Part shown: in pieces, positions 1 to 10,065 of the stretch
Layout of the letters: every line of letters begins with the position of its first letter
Position numbering within the stretch: position 1 is the first letter of the stretch
DNA from: Nymphalis io
Lineage: Eukaryota; Arthropoda; Insecta; Lepidoptera; Nymphalidae
Length of the DNA: 64,000 nucleotides
Direction: 5' to 3'
Assembly (NCBI RefSeq): GCF_905147045.1
Contig: NC_065916.1
Coordinates: 3,810,561 to 3,874,560, forward strand
Notes under the pieces: generated by a model
What the model was told of the DNA's origin: nothing
What the model saw: the letters and a program-made list of their open reading frames with translations, nothing else
Databases searched by the model: none
Made by a program: the position numbers and the translations under genes

Positions 1-217
1 GTGAAAAATGTCCCAGGGTATTATTATTATTAGTTTCAAAGATTTAGAATTAGGATTACGTTGTTAATGTACCAGGAGATCATAAGCAGTGAGTCGGTCT
101 CACCGAACGATTAGTTTTAAAGAGTCAATTAGTTTCAGTTAGGATTACAGTGTTAATGTACCAAGAGATCATAAACAGTGAGTCGGTCTCACCGAACGAT
201 TACATTAAAAGAATTTT

Positions 218-489
218 GACGAGACGTTTGGCGCGGTTGGTAGATACTTGCCTTTTCACGCCGAAAGTTGTGGGTTCGATTCCCACCCAGGACAGACATT
301 TGTGTGCATGAACATGTCTGTTTGTCCTGAGTCTGGGTGTAATTTTCTGTATAAGTATGTTTTTACAAAAGAAAATTAGTATATGTAGTATATCAGTTGT
401 CTGGTTTCCATAGCACGAGTTTTGTACGAGCTTAATTTGGGATCAGATGGCCGTGTGTGAAAAATGTCCCAGGATGTTATTATTATTAG
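218..489 (+). mobile_element. SINE-A, tRNA-derived, full length
   Basis: The 5' head has pol III promoter boxes: an A-box-like TGGCGCGGTTGG and a B box GGTTCGATTCC about 40 bp later. A body of roughly 190 bp follows, ending in an (ATT)n microsatellite tail. The tRNA of origin is not clear. Copies inside the satellite have lost independent target duplications, as expected if amplified with the array. Confidence 0.85.
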
Positions 490-1072
490 TTTCAAAGATT
501 TAGAATTAGGATTACGTTGTTAATGTACCAGTAGAACATAAACAGTGAGACGGTTTCACCGAACTATTAGATTAAAAGAGTCAATTAGTTTCAGTTAGGA
601 TTACAGTGTGAATGTATCAGGAGATCATAAACAGTGTGTCGGTCTCACCGAACGATTAGATTAAAAGAGTCAATTAGTTCCAGTTAGGATAACAGTGTTA
701 ATGTACCAGGAGATCATAAACAGTGAGCTCACCGAACGATTAGATTAAAAGAGTCAATTAGTTTCAGTTAGGATTACAGTGTTAATGTACCAGGAGATCA
801 TAAACAGTGAGTCGGTCTCACCGAACGATTAGATTAAAAGATCATAAACAGTAAGTCGGTCTCACCGAACGATTAGATTAAAAGAGTCAATTAGTTTCAG
901 TTAGGATTACAGTGTTAATGTACCAGGAGATCATAAACAGTGAGTCGGTCTCACCGAACGATAAGATTAAACGAGTCAATTAGTTTCAGATAGGATTACA
1001 GTGTTAATGTACCAGGAGATCATAAACAGTGAGTCGGTCTCACCGAACGATTAGATTAAAAGAGTTAATTTT

Positions 1073-1343
1073 GACGAGACGTTTGGCGCGGTTGGTAGAT
1101 ACTTGCCTTTTCGCGCCGAAGGTTGTGGGTTCGATTCCCACCCAGGACAGACATTTGTGTGCATGAACATGTCTGTTTGTCCTGAGTCTGGGTGTAATTT
1201 TCTATATAAGTATGTATTTACAAAAGAAAAGTAGTATATGTAGTATATCAGTTGTCAGGTTTCCATAGCACGAGTTTTGTACAAGCTTAATTTGGGATCA
1301 GATGGCCGTGTGTGAAAAATGTCCCAGGGTATTATTATTATTA
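1073..1343 (+). mobile_element. SINE-A, full length
   Basis: Second SINE-A of the first 1311-bp unit, with the same A-box, B box and (ATT)n tail. The tail runs into the same satellite junction as every other array copy. Confidence 0.85.
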
Positions 1344-1528
1344 GTTTCAAAGATTTAGAATTAGGATTACGTTGTTAATGTACCAGGAGATCATAAGCAG
1401 TGAGTCGGTCTCACCGAACGATTAGTTTAAAAGAGTCAATTAGTTTCAGTTAGGATTACAGTGTTAATGTACCAAGAGATCATAAACAGTGAGTCGGTCT
1501 CACCGAACGATTACATTAAAAGAATTTT

Positions 1529-1800
1529 GACGAGACGTTTGGCGCGGTTGGTAGATACTTGCCTTTTCACGCCGAAAGTTGTGGGTTCGATTCCCACCCA
1601 GGACAGACATTTGTGTGCATGAACATGTCTGTTTGTCCTGAGTCTGGGTGTAATTTTCTGTATAAGTATGTATTTACAAAAGAAAATTAGTATATGTAGT
1701 ATATCAGTTGTCTGGTTTCCATAGCACGAGTTTTGTACGAGCTTAATTTGGGATCAGATGGCCGTGTGTGAAAAATGTCCCAGGATGTTATTATTATTAG
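1529..1800 (+). mobile_element. SINE-A, full length
   Basis: Counterpart of the 218-489 copy, exactly 1311 bp downstream and near identical. Confidence 0.85.
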
Positions 1801-2383
1801 TTTCAAAGATTTAGAATTAGGATTACGTTGTTAATGTACCAGTAGAACATAAACAGTGAGACGGTTTCACCGAACTATTAGATTAAAAGAGTCAATTAGT
1901 TTCAGTTAGGATTACAGTGTGAATGTATCAGGAGATCATAAACAGTGTGTCGGTCTCACCGAACGATTAGATTAAAAGAGTCAATTAGTTCCAGTTAGGA
2001 TAACAGTGTTAATGTACCAGGAGATCATAAACAGTGAGCTCACCGAACGATTAGATTAAAAGAGTCAATTAGTTTCAGTTAGGATTACAGTGTTAATGTA
2101 CCAGGAGATCATAAACAGTGAGTCGGTCTCACCGAACGATTAGATTAAAAGATCATAAACAGTAAGTCGGTCTCACCGAACGATTAGATTAAAAGAGTCA
2201 ATTAGTTTCAGTTAGGATTACAGTGTTAATGTACCAGGAGATCATAAACAGTGAGTCGGTCTCACCGAACGATAAGATTAAACGAGTCAATTAGTTTCAG
2301 ATAGGATTACAGTGTTAATGTACCAGGAGATCATAAACAGTGAGTCGGTCTCACCGAACGATTAGATTAAAAGAGTTAATTTT

Positions 2384-2654
2384 GACGAGACGTTTGGCGC
2401 GGTTGGTAGATACTTGCCTTTTCGCGCCGAAGGTTGTGGGTTCGATTCCCACCCAGGACAGACATTTGTGTGCATGAACATGTCTGTTTGTCCTGAGTCT
2501 GGGTGTAATTTTCTGTATAAGTATGTATTTACAAAAGAAAAGTAGTATATGTAGTATATCAGTTGTCAGGTTTCCATAGCACGAGTTTTGTACAAGCTTA
2601 ATTTGGGATCAGATGGCCGTGTGTGAAAAATGTCCCAGGATATTATTATTATTA
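2384..2654 (+). mobile_element. SINE-A, full length
   Basis: Counterpart of the 1073-1343 copy, 1311 bp downstream. Confidence 0.85.
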
Positions 2655-2912
2655 GTTTCAAAGATTTAAAATTAGGATTACGTTGTTAATGTACCAGGAG
2701 AACATAAACAGTAAGTCGGTCTCACCGAACGTTTAGATTAAAAGAGTCAATTAGTTTCAGTTAGGATTACAGTGTTAATGTACCAGGAGATCATAAACAG
2801 TGTGTCGGTCTCACCGAACGAATAGATTAAAAGAGTCAATTAGTTCCAGTTAGGATTACGTTGTTAATGTACCTGGAGAACATAAACAGTGAGACGGTCT
2901 CACCGAACGCGG
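2655..2912 (+). repeat. 89-bp satellite monomers, right edge of array
   Basis: About three 89-bp monomers, recognisable by GTTAATGTACCAGGAGATCA and TCTCACCGAACGATTAGA. The array stops at about 2910 directly against an exon-like coding segment, with no intervening spacer. Confidence 0.9.
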
Positions 2913-2936
2913 ATGGCATTAATCGAAGTAAGATCA

Positions 2937-3098
2937 ATGTTAAATATATTCGATTTGGCCCTCAGAACATCCGACGCCGACGATTCCGGCGACGAGTGCT
3001 ACGGGAGTCTACCCCCGGAGCCTCGTTTCGGGAACGTCGAGTACAAACTGCAGCTGGTCTCGCCGTGCGAGCGACGCTTCCAGTACCTGGTGACGCAA
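2937..3098 (+). pseudogene. Gtpbp2: GTPBP2-like GTPase, N-terminal exon (copy I)
   Basis: An open segment starts at the ATG at 2937 and ends in a clean donor (CAA|GTGAAT) at 3098. It encodes an acidic leader, then LPPEPRFGNVEYKLQLV and RFQYLVTQ. These match the conserved N-terminal region of GTPBP1/GTPBP2 proteins, which are EF1A-like GTPases linked to ribosome rescue and mRNA surveillance in the cytosol. An upstream in-frame ATG at 2913 lies nearer the satellite edge, so 2937 is a judgement. The exon is intact, but the P-loop, switch I, DLAGH and G4 exons that should follow are missing here; the next recognisable exon is a C-terminal-half one at 3773. Confidence 0.8.
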
Positions 3099-3139
3099 GT
3101 GAATAATAAATAATATTAAATATATAATATTATATATCA

Positions 3140-3412
3140 CTTAGGTAGCTAACTGTGTCGGCATCACCCACTCATCAAATATTCTACCGCAAAATAGCAG
3201 TACTTGGTATTGTTGTGTTCCGGTTTGAAGGATGAGTGAGACAGTATAATTACAGGCACAAGGGACATAACGTCTCAGTTCCCAAGGTTGGTGGCGCATT
3301 TGCGATGTAAGCGATGGTTAACATTTCTTACAATGCCTATGTCTATGGGCGTTAGTGACTACTTACCATCAGGTGGCCCATATGCTCGTCCGCTTTCCTA
3401 TTCAATAAGAAA
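3140..3412 (+). repeat. REP-D dispersed repeat
   Basis: A roughly 280-bp interspersed repeat seen about ten times in this window. Signatures are ATCAGGTGGCCCATATGCTC at one end, GTTCCCAAGGTTGGTG in the middle and TAGAATATCTGATGAGTGGG (either strand) at the other. One end is A- or T-rich. It is common in lepidopteran DNA, but I do not assign a class. Confidence 0.8.
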
Positions 3413-3457
3413 AAAATTATCTCGCTGAATGTCAATCCAGCCAAAATATAATTACAG

Positions 3458-3567
3458 AAACCGCTGTTAATAACTGACGAGAATATGGCAAGGAACTGCG
3501 TTGCGCCGCAAAAGTCGATACTGGACACCATAGACAATGTAGACGAGGAAATCAAAAAGGATGAGGA
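3458..3567 (+). other. Candidate exon of unknown identity
   Basis: A 110-nt segment lies between a good acceptor (AATTACAG) and a good donor (GTGAGT). It is open throughout and encodes an acidic stretch including RNCVAPQKSILDTIDNVDEE. It lies between GTPBP2-like exons but does not resemble that family as I know it. It may be an insect-specific exon of the same gene, an exon of a neighbouring gene brought in by rearrangement, or chance. I found no second copy in the window. Confidence 0.4.
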
Positions 3568-3696
3568 GTGAGTAGCTTCACAAGCCTTTATTTAACCCGA
3601 AGTGTTTCTGAGTTAACTCTTATATATGACTTTAAAACGAGTTCCATACTATTGGTAATGGTAATAATATTGTCTATAGCTACGTCAACCACCCTT

Positions 3697-3772
3697 GCTA
3701 GATACTTGCCTTTCACGCCAAAGGTTGTGGGTTCGATTCCCACTCAGGACAGACAATTGTGTGCATTAACAC
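3697..3772 (+). mobile_element. SINE-A head fragment
   Basis: The tRNA-like head with B box GGTTCGATTCC, cut off after the GTGTGCATTAACAC region. Its right end abuts the coding part of the next exon and replaces that exon's acceptor and first codons, which are present in copy II at 45,506-45,530. Confidence 0.75.
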
Positions 3773-3860
3773 ATTTTCCACGTAGGGGACTCCACGGAGC
3801 CCGTCGTGGGGGGACTGCTCGCGCGAGGGCGACTCTACGAGGGCGACGAACTTATCATAG
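3773..3860 (+). pseudogene. Gtpbp2: GTPBP2-like, domain II exon, 5'-truncated (copy I)
   Basis: Encodes IFHVGDS then PVVGGLLARGRLYEGDELII, the start of the first beta-barrel after the G domain. Its donor is G|GTGCGT at 3860. The reading frame is open here because a run of six G is kept; copy II has five. The acceptor and about nine leading codons have been replaced by SINE-A sequence, so this exon could not be spliced normally. Confidence 0.85.
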
Positions 3861-3926
3861 GTGCGTTGCGTTCTGTTAGTTGTGAGATGAATAGAGCGAC
3901 GTATATTTAACACCCCCCCCCCCCAG

Positions 3927-4156
3927 GACCTCTGGAGTCCGGCGAGTTCGCGGAGATATCCGTGCGCACGATATACCGCAACCGCGTCCCGTGCGGCAGC
4001 GTGCGCGCGGGACAGTCGGCGTCGCTGGGCCTGGGACGCTTCCCGCCGGGACTGCGGCAGGGCATGGTGCTGCTGGCGCGGCCAGGGGGCTACGCCGCGG
4101 GACACGAGCGGCCCACCTTCGGAGGCTGTCCGCCCGGGACTTGCAGAGGACGACGG
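3927..4156 (+). pseudogene. Gtpbp2: GTPBP2-like, beta-barrel exon (copy I)
   Basis: A 230-nt exon with acceptor CCCCAG after a long C run and donor CGG|GTGGGT. It encodes SGEFAEISVRTIYRNRVPC, RAGQSASLGLGRFPPGLRQG and MVLLARPG, matching the GTPBP barrel where the family has RAGQ(A/S)A and L-R-x-G-M-V. The phase-1 junction with the 3860 donor completes a glycine codon. The exon itself is intact and is mirrored at 45,117-45,346 on the minus strand. Confidence 0.88.
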
Positions 4157-4394
4157 GTGGGTCGCTAATTCAAACCTTATTACTAAATAAAAACTTACAA
4201 CTATTTAAGACAGAATATATATACGCGGCCAGTATTCTAGAATTTTAGATTCATCACTCTCCGGTGAAATGTTGACATGATGATGATGATGATGAGTGAG
4301 AGAATTGATCTTACAGAGTAGCCATACTGGTTGTAGCTTTATATTTAAAATTATATTATACAAACGATTTAAAAATGCTTTTTTGAATAACGTT

Positions 4395-4615
4395 TCTACC
4401 GCCATGGCAATACTTAGTATTATTGTGTGCTAGTTTGAAAGATGAGTTAGACAGTGTAACTATAGGCACAAGAGACTTAATATCTTAGTTCCCAAGGTTG
4501 ATGGCGCATTACGATGTTAGGGGTGGTTAATAGACTGTGACAAAATCTATGGGTAGTGACGACCACTTACCATAAGGTGGTCATTTACCAGCGTACCTAT
4601 ACGAAATTAAAAAAG
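4395..4615 (+). repeat. REP-D, degenerate copy
   Basis: An old REP-D copy in an intron of copy I. The inverted counterpart is at about 44,655-44,880, so the insertion predates the inverted duplication. Confidence 0.65.
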
Positions 4616-4652
4616 TGATATATTTTTTTATTTTCAAAATTCATTGTTACAG

Positions 4653-4820
4653 ATATCAGAACTAGTCCACTCATCGCAAGCTTCGGATAAGAATCGAAAG
4701 AACGCGAGGAGACAGAACAAGAATATCCTCCAGGACATCGCCAATGTGAAGAACAGCCTCACGAAGACATCGGACACGAAGTGCACGAACGTGTACGTTT
4801 CGGACGACAGGAGCAAGTAG
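4653..4820 (+). pseudogene. Gtpbp2: GTPBP2-like, lineage-specific exon, 3'-deleted (copy I)
   Basis: The acceptor TTACAG at 4652 is followed by an open frame encoding ISELVHSSQASDKNRKNARR and NILQDIANVKNSLTKTSDTK. It corresponds to the first half of the 270-nt exon at 44,352-44,621 (minus). At about 4820 it jumps into a SINE-B fragment: roughly 650 bp present in copy II (rest of exon, intron, SINE head) has been deleted, leaving a GTA microhomology. The donor is lost. Confidence 0.8.
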
Positions 4821-4902
4821 TAAAGTACGAGATGAATTACAATCACAAATTAAGTCCATGAAAATTCAGTGGTGCCTGGATAATCTCGGCTGTTTTTTTA
4901 TA
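4820..4902 (-). mobile_element. SINE-B (Metulj-like) fragment
   Basis: The stretch complementary to the SINE-B centre (ATGAATTACAATCACAAATT, ATTCAGTGGTGCCTGG) is joined directly to the truncated exon. The same insertion survives longer in copy II at 43,728-43,975. Confidence 0.75.
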
Positions 4903-4978
4903 TGCTAGCAATATTAGCACAGACTGTGCAATACAATATGTAATGTGGTAATGAATTAAATTTGATTGAACGTAACAG

Positions 4979-5074
4979 GCATCCGTGCATGTCCAGAGAC
5001 ACTCCACGGCCATCTACCCAGAGTTCCAGTGCTCTGTGCATGTCGGGAACGTGCGTCAGACGGCTATTATCGAG
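4979..5074 (+). pseudogene. Gtpbp2: GTPBP2-like, third-domain exon (copy I)
   Basis: A 96-nt exon between CGTAACAG and GAG|GTAACG. It encodes SVHV...STAIYPEFQC then SVHVGNVRQTAIIE. The HVGNVRQTA motif is characteristic of GTPBP2-type proteins and is what points to GTPBP2 rather than GTPBP1. Intact; mirrored at 43,546-43,641. Confidence 0.9.
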
Positions 5075-5189
5075 GTAACGAATACATACATCAAACTCAC
5101 TTTGCGGAGTGGAATTAAATAGTTTAATTTTGGTATAGTTGGTGGTGTTGCGTAAAATACTTAAGTATGATAATGATATTTATTTTTTT

Positions 5190-5490
5190 ATGTTATATTC
5201 CTGTTTAGCGGTAGAATATCTGATGAGTGGGTGGTACCTACCCAGGCGGGTTTGCACAATGCCCTTACCACCAGTTACCACACACTCATAATATATTCTG
5301 CCGCCAAACAGCAATAGCATTGTTGTTGGTGAGTAAAACAGTGTAACTGCAGGCACGAGGGACATAACATCTTAGTTCCCAAGGTTGGTGACGCATTGGT
5401 GATGTAAGCGATGGTTAATATTTATTGCGGTGTCAATGTCTATGGGCGGTGGTAACCACTTACCATCGGGTTGCTCATCTCATCGCTGAC
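5190..5490 (+). repeat. REP-D copy
   Basis: A REP-D element in the last intron of copy I, mirrored at 43,125-43,430. It includes a short extra repeat of the TACCACC/CACTCAT part near 5,260-5,300. Confidence 0.75.
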
Positions 5491-5513
5491 CACGGGTATA
5501 TTTTTCGTTTTAG

Positions 5514-5676
5514 GGTATAATGTTTCCGAACAACGTGCTGAGGGCGGGCGAGGGTGCTGTTCAGGTTCGCCAGCTGTCCAGAGTACCTCGTGCGGGGCCG
5601 CCGGCTGCTGTTCACGGCGGGGCTGGGGACCAGGTACCGCTCAACGAACCCAACGATAACTTCTAATTACAGTTGA
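5514..5676 (+). pseudogene. Gtpbp2: GTPBP2-like, C-terminal exon with frameshift (copy I)
   Basis: The acceptor CGTTTTAG opens an exon whose first part reads VLRAGEG in the right frame. An 8-nt deletion relative to copy II then shifts the frame. The downstream sequence still encodes, in the original frame, CPEYLVRGRRLLFTAGLG-like residues and a stop at 5674-5676. In the family this is the VxFRFxKxPEYL strand region of the last barrel. Copy II keeps those 8 nt but has its own lesion nearer the exon start. Confidence 0.85.
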
Positions 5677-5687
5677 ATTGTTGAGCC

Positions 5688-5693
5688 AATAAA
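5688..5693 (+). terminator. Polyadenylation signal AATAAA (copy I)
   Basis: AATAAA lies 12 bp after the ancestral stop codon and is conserved in the inverted copy at 42,911-42,916. This is unusually close to the stop, so the 3' UTR would be very short. Confidence 0.5.
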
Positions 5694-5779
5694 GTATATC
5701 GTCAGCTCAGTGTTGGTATCCGAGATCGCTAGCTCCACTGACTTTCACATATTTAATTTATAAGTGTTCGGTGAAAGAA

Positions 5780-5885
5780 AATCATCCATGCATCGAAGCA
5801 GGTTGTGGAATAAGCTCAAACCTTCTCCTGAGAAGGAGAGGTTTTAGCCCAGCTGTGGGACATTTATAGACTGTTACTGTTTTGA
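5780..5885 (+). mobile_element. SINE-B 3' end, degenerate
   Basis: Resembles the 3' body of SINE-B (GGAATAAGCTCAAACCTTCT, AGCTGTGGGACATT). Mirrored at about 42,730-42,830, so it predates the duplication. Confidence 0.6.
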
Positions 5886-7498
5886 ATCATATTGGAATAA
5901 GTTTTGTTCTTAAGAAGAAATGTCTTGGACCAGCTGACACTTTTATACTATAATAGCAAAACCTGGTAGGCGGCCGGTGATGTGGTACAGCGCCATCTAG
6001 CGGCGTTACAACGAAGTGGATATTATAAAATCATCCATGAGACATACATCTAAATTTCAACTATAATGGTGATTCAAACGGTCCGAACTCTATTAATCAC
6101 AAACAGATACACAAACAGCCATTTTTATACATTAACGAAATTGTTTTGTTACAGAGCCATTGGCCGGGTCACGAAAACCTTCCCGTACATACCATGAATT
6201 CTATAGAACACGGCTCCAATGTAAAATTCGAGATCTCTCTAGAATATTCTAGATAAATTAAATATATTAATTGTATCTGTAACCAGTTTTCTTGTCGTGT
6301 TCACTTCATGATTGCGTGGGGGACGTTTCGCCTTGCGGATTTAATTACAAAAAACGACAAACGATGATGGTATTTTTATGTTACATAAAAACAGTGTTGC
6401 CAACCTCTTAGAAGCATCCTCCCCTAGCACCATCTCGAAAGCCCCCCGTTTCCTCCTGACGGATGAATTGAAACAAATACAAAATACATTTATAATATGA
6501 TGTTAAAAAAAAGCAAATCAAGTACTGCAAGTAGCATTAGTAAACTTGAAATATACTCAATTAAATGACGCTGAAGAGTTAATGCCCGGAGAGAATTTCT
6601 TTAAAGAATGTTCCTCCTAAAAAATGTCTGACCTGAAAATATCCTATTTGATTTCATCTGACATAGCCCTATTCAGGGGGAAAACCCCCAAGTTGGCAAC
6701 ACTGTATAAAAAAAATGCGGACCATCCATATAAACTTTCATATATTTAACACTAGCGGACAAATTTTTAATAAACCATCATATGTGATCGAGCAAATTTT
6801 CACTCATAACTCATTTTTATTCAGTCAGTTAATTAATCAGTGTCAGAGTTTTTATTACGTATATAACATACATGCAAAACGTCTATGCTTATGTATAAAT
6901 AATATTGCAATATATAAAGGCTTATATATATATGAAAATATAATATGGAACTAATGGCTTCTTATGTATGTACACACATACATCCAATTTCTAGTTAATA
7001 TTAAATAATTATATGACTAGATTTATGGAATAACGTACATACACAATGGATATTACATCTTGGTTCCCAATGTTGGTGGCACATTGACAATATAAATGAT
7101 GGTTAATATTTCTTAAAACGCCAATGACGCGGTGGAGAATCACCACCAAAATTACATTAGCCTTCCTATTCGAAATTAAAAAAGAGAAACAGAAATCGCA
7201 ACAGTAAAAGGTTATAAGTCTTTATATTTGAAAATATGTACATTCAAAAACATTAAATTCTTAGTTATACCATGTTTGCCTATCTACCCTTCCGTGACGC
7301 CACGGTGACAGGACTATGATAATCTTATCGTATGTTAAATTGTTACAATAATAACTTATTAAGAAGTTAGTTGACTTGAAATTTCAAATAAACTGAGATT
7401 TAAATTAAATATTCTTATTTAAAATCAAAATAGCACTATGTACGTGTTAATATTGTATTTAATACACCTTTTACAATTAGTTGAAATGTATATTTAGT
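5886..7498. other. Noncoding 3' flank of copy I, inverted duplicate of 41,262-42,720
   Basis: AT-rich sequence with no gene. It matches the reverse complement of 41,262-42,720 nearly throughout. The homology ends abruptly at about 7498, where the other copy switches to different sequence at about 41,262. An old REP-D remnant sits at about 7,045-7,185 (GTTCCCAATGTTGGTGGCAC), mirrored at 41,575-41,720. Confidence 0.8.
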
Positions 7499-8110
7499 AT
7501 ATTCCAATCGTAGGAGTAAATATAAACTAACTTTATATTTCCATATCCCGTGATGGTCGCTAACAGCTCAGCTTAACTACTTTCTCGAATAAAACGCAAT
7601 TTTTTCGCAAATCCATAATGAATATCACAGATAACTCAAAATCTCGACTAATGATATCGCGCCAATTCAATGTCGGTTGTTAATTTGCCTTTGTCTACTC
7701 TTGTGGCTTTAATACACTAGTTATTTTCTATTTAAATGAAATAACATATTTATATGCATACATATATAACGTAACTGTTTTTAAAATGATAATCACGTCC
7801 CAAGGAACAAATCTTTAGGTTTGTATTTTTTTATTTTTTTTTAATGGTAGCTCTTACAATGCCGATGTTACTTTTGCATTAAGCCGCGCTGATATGTAAG
7901 ACTCCAATAAAAATTGATTATAAATTTAAAACAATAATGTTGTACGGTAAAATAATTTTTGTATTTATTTAAAAAAAAACATGCTTAGGATTTTAAAAAC
8001 ACAAACGTCATGACGCCATTTTGAATTACAATTTTGGCGCCATTAATATAATAACTACCCCAAGAGGTAAACCAAAATTAGCTTTCATATTGTTAGTATT
8101 TAAACTTTGT
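7499..8110. other. AT-rich region, nothing recognised
   Basis: No gene, no recognised repeat and no second copy in the window. It lies between the two segments that do have inverted duplicates. Confidence 0.5.
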
Positions 8111-9222
8111 ACATTAAATGATATATCCAGTTCCTGTTTATAAATTGCAATTTTAAGTTAATGATACATATTTATATAACATTACGATATCTAACTATCA
8201 ATGATCGGATTATTTAATGCCGATTTTACTTTAGACGATATGACATTGACTTTTTATGATTTGTATTAATTAATATTTTTATAGTTATCTGTGGCATCGA
8301 TATTAATTAAACTACAATAATATTAAACATAATTTAATAAAAGCAATTAATGGTTGAATAAGATTTTTTTTAAACAAAGATAATTAGTATCATTTACGTT
8401 TTTGGTCTAAGAAAACGTGTCGCGTTAAAAGTTATTTTTTTAAATAAAAAAACATATTCAAACCTTTACTAACCTGATTATTATATTACCCATAACAAAT
8501 TTAAAAAAATTGCAGCATAAAATAATGTTAATTATATATAAATTAAAAAATAAACATCCAGGTATTTAGGTATAAGTTGTAATAACTCGGTCATATTTTT
8601 TTGAGAACTTCAGGCATTATAAGCACGAACTATTCCCGTCAATCATATTCTGATCAGTTATAAATATAAATGAAATTTCGTCTATTACCTAACTTATGCA
8701 ATACTAAATTTGAATATGTACCAAAACAAAATTATATATTACTATTTTGGTAAATTTTTACAAAATTCAAGCAATTCATCACTGCTTGAAACATGTATGG
8801 AAAAAAATACCGCTAAGCTAAATAACAATAATTATTAAAAGAATAGCAGACCTAACATCAGAAATAGCATTTGAGTGATAATCATCCTCAAGAATATTAA
8901 AAAATGCTCTGTTATGTCATATTCTGTTATTTTGAAAAGACACCATTTTCAAATTCGTATTGTGTTATTTAAATTTATTAAAATATTAAATATTTTTAAA
9001 CATAATAATGACGCCATTTTAAATTTAAATTTTGGCGTGATTCATATTATTGTATTGTTGTATACATATCTTTTGTCGAAGTATTTAAATTTTGTACATT
9101 AAATCTAAATGATTTTTCTAGTTCCTGTAAGCTGATATAACTTGCTATTTTAAGTTAAATATACGTATTTATGTAACACAAACGTAAGACATTTTTAAGT
9201 GACACCATTTTGAAATTCAGAA
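8000..9222. repeat. AT-rich block with diverged internal duplication
   Basis: About 170 bp at 8,010-8,180 and at 9,005-9,185 share the order GACGCCATTTT, TTTTGGCG, TTTGTACATTAAA, AGTTCCTGT and TTTTAAGTTAA, but are well diverged. Related ACACCATTTT motifs occur near 8,939 and 9,203. The GACGCCATTTT...AATTTTGGCGCC pairs form weak dyads. No protein is encoded. The whole block recurs inverted at 62,450-63,637. Confidence 0.6.
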
Positions 9223-10065
9223 ATATTTATGGGAACAAAATTAATTAAAAAATTTGCTGTTTCGTTTATCATCTATAAAAACAATTGTAAGTAAATATTT
9301 TAATAGTCCTTATTGCATAAATTTTAAGTGCGTATTTTATTAGATCTCTTTGCCTCAAAGTATCAATTAATCCGAATTAATTTAATTTGATAAAGTAATG
9401 GTAAGCGATGAAATGATGGTGTTAAATAATTAATTGTGTATTATCTGTGGCAGTTCGCTTAGATTATTAATTTGAAACATGTGTTTCTTTAATTTTTTAA
9501 TTTTGTCAGAGTTAACGGCCAGTTTTAATAAAAGTTAGCTTCGTGTCATCGATTTATGAAAATTTTAGGGTGTTATTAGACTAAATTAATCTTTTTATTT
9601 AATTATGCTTTGAATAAAACGTGTGATTGTGACTTAAAAAATAAAACAATGTTTTTTACTGACTTAGAAAAATTTTATATATTAGCAAAGATTAAAAAAA
9701 ATTTTAAATCAGTCACTCAATATTAAAAAAAAATTAAAACATTTTTTAGCACATCATTAGACTATAATAAAAATAATTAAAGTATGTTGGATTTTTTATT
9801 TAAAATCTTTATAATTTAAGCTACACTTTGTAAAAAATTAAATTGGCAATTATTGTGTCAACCCGCGTTCATAAGAAAGTTTCACGACAATACGCGCTTG
9901 CTGAGTTGGTGATAATTAATCAAGTAGACTTATAAGTACATTCGAATTATTTCACAAAGGTTTAAAGCTACTAGTTGTGGATATATGCAGATTCTACCAA
10001 GAAGAACTGAACCGAAGAAAGAAACTCAATAGTAAATCTTGTAGCGTTAATCGAATTCCATCATT
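8111..10065. repeat. Inverted duplicate of 61,120-63,637
   Basis: Near-identical to the reverse complement of the window's right end. Differences include three blocks present only on the right: the chimeric insertion at 61,199-61,474, about 190 bp near 62,175-62,370, and about 65-80 bp near 62,880-62,960. Confidence 0.85.

Larger units (their letters stand above)
1..2622 (+). repeat. 1311-bp higher-order tandem repeat (satellite plus SINE-A)
   Basis: Two consecutive copies start at 1 and 1312, and a third begins at 2623 but soon diverges, so the period is 1311 bp. Only a handful of differences separate the first two units by eye. Each unit holds two full SINE-A copies embedded in 89-bp satellite monomers, always with the same junctions. 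The unit has therefore been amplified as a block rather than by repeated SINE insertion. No coding potential is credible here. Confidence 0.93.

Noticed and set aside
218..290. tRNA genes (also at 14,090, 22,437, 27,213, 38,374, 49,226, 50,398)
   Set aside because: A and B boxes are present, but the cloverleaf is imperfect and the sequence continues into a SINE body with a tail; the copies are repetitive.
1..2900. CRISPR-like regularly spaced repeats
   Set aside because: The 89-bp units are head-to-tail satellite monomers with no variable spacers, in a eukaryotic genome.
4268..4296. ATG/CAT-rich short tandem repeat as a His-tag-like coding run
   Set aside because: It is a simple GAT microsatellite, contracted in the inverted copy.
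6715..6954. 79-residue open frame in AT-rich flank
   Set aside because: Low-complexity Ile/Asn/Tyr translation of AT-rich DNA, disrupted in the inverted copy.
8875..9102. 75-residue open frame repeated at 62,575-62,802
   Set aside because: Both copies come from the inverted duplication; composition is that of AT-rich noncoding DNA and there is no independent evidence of selection.
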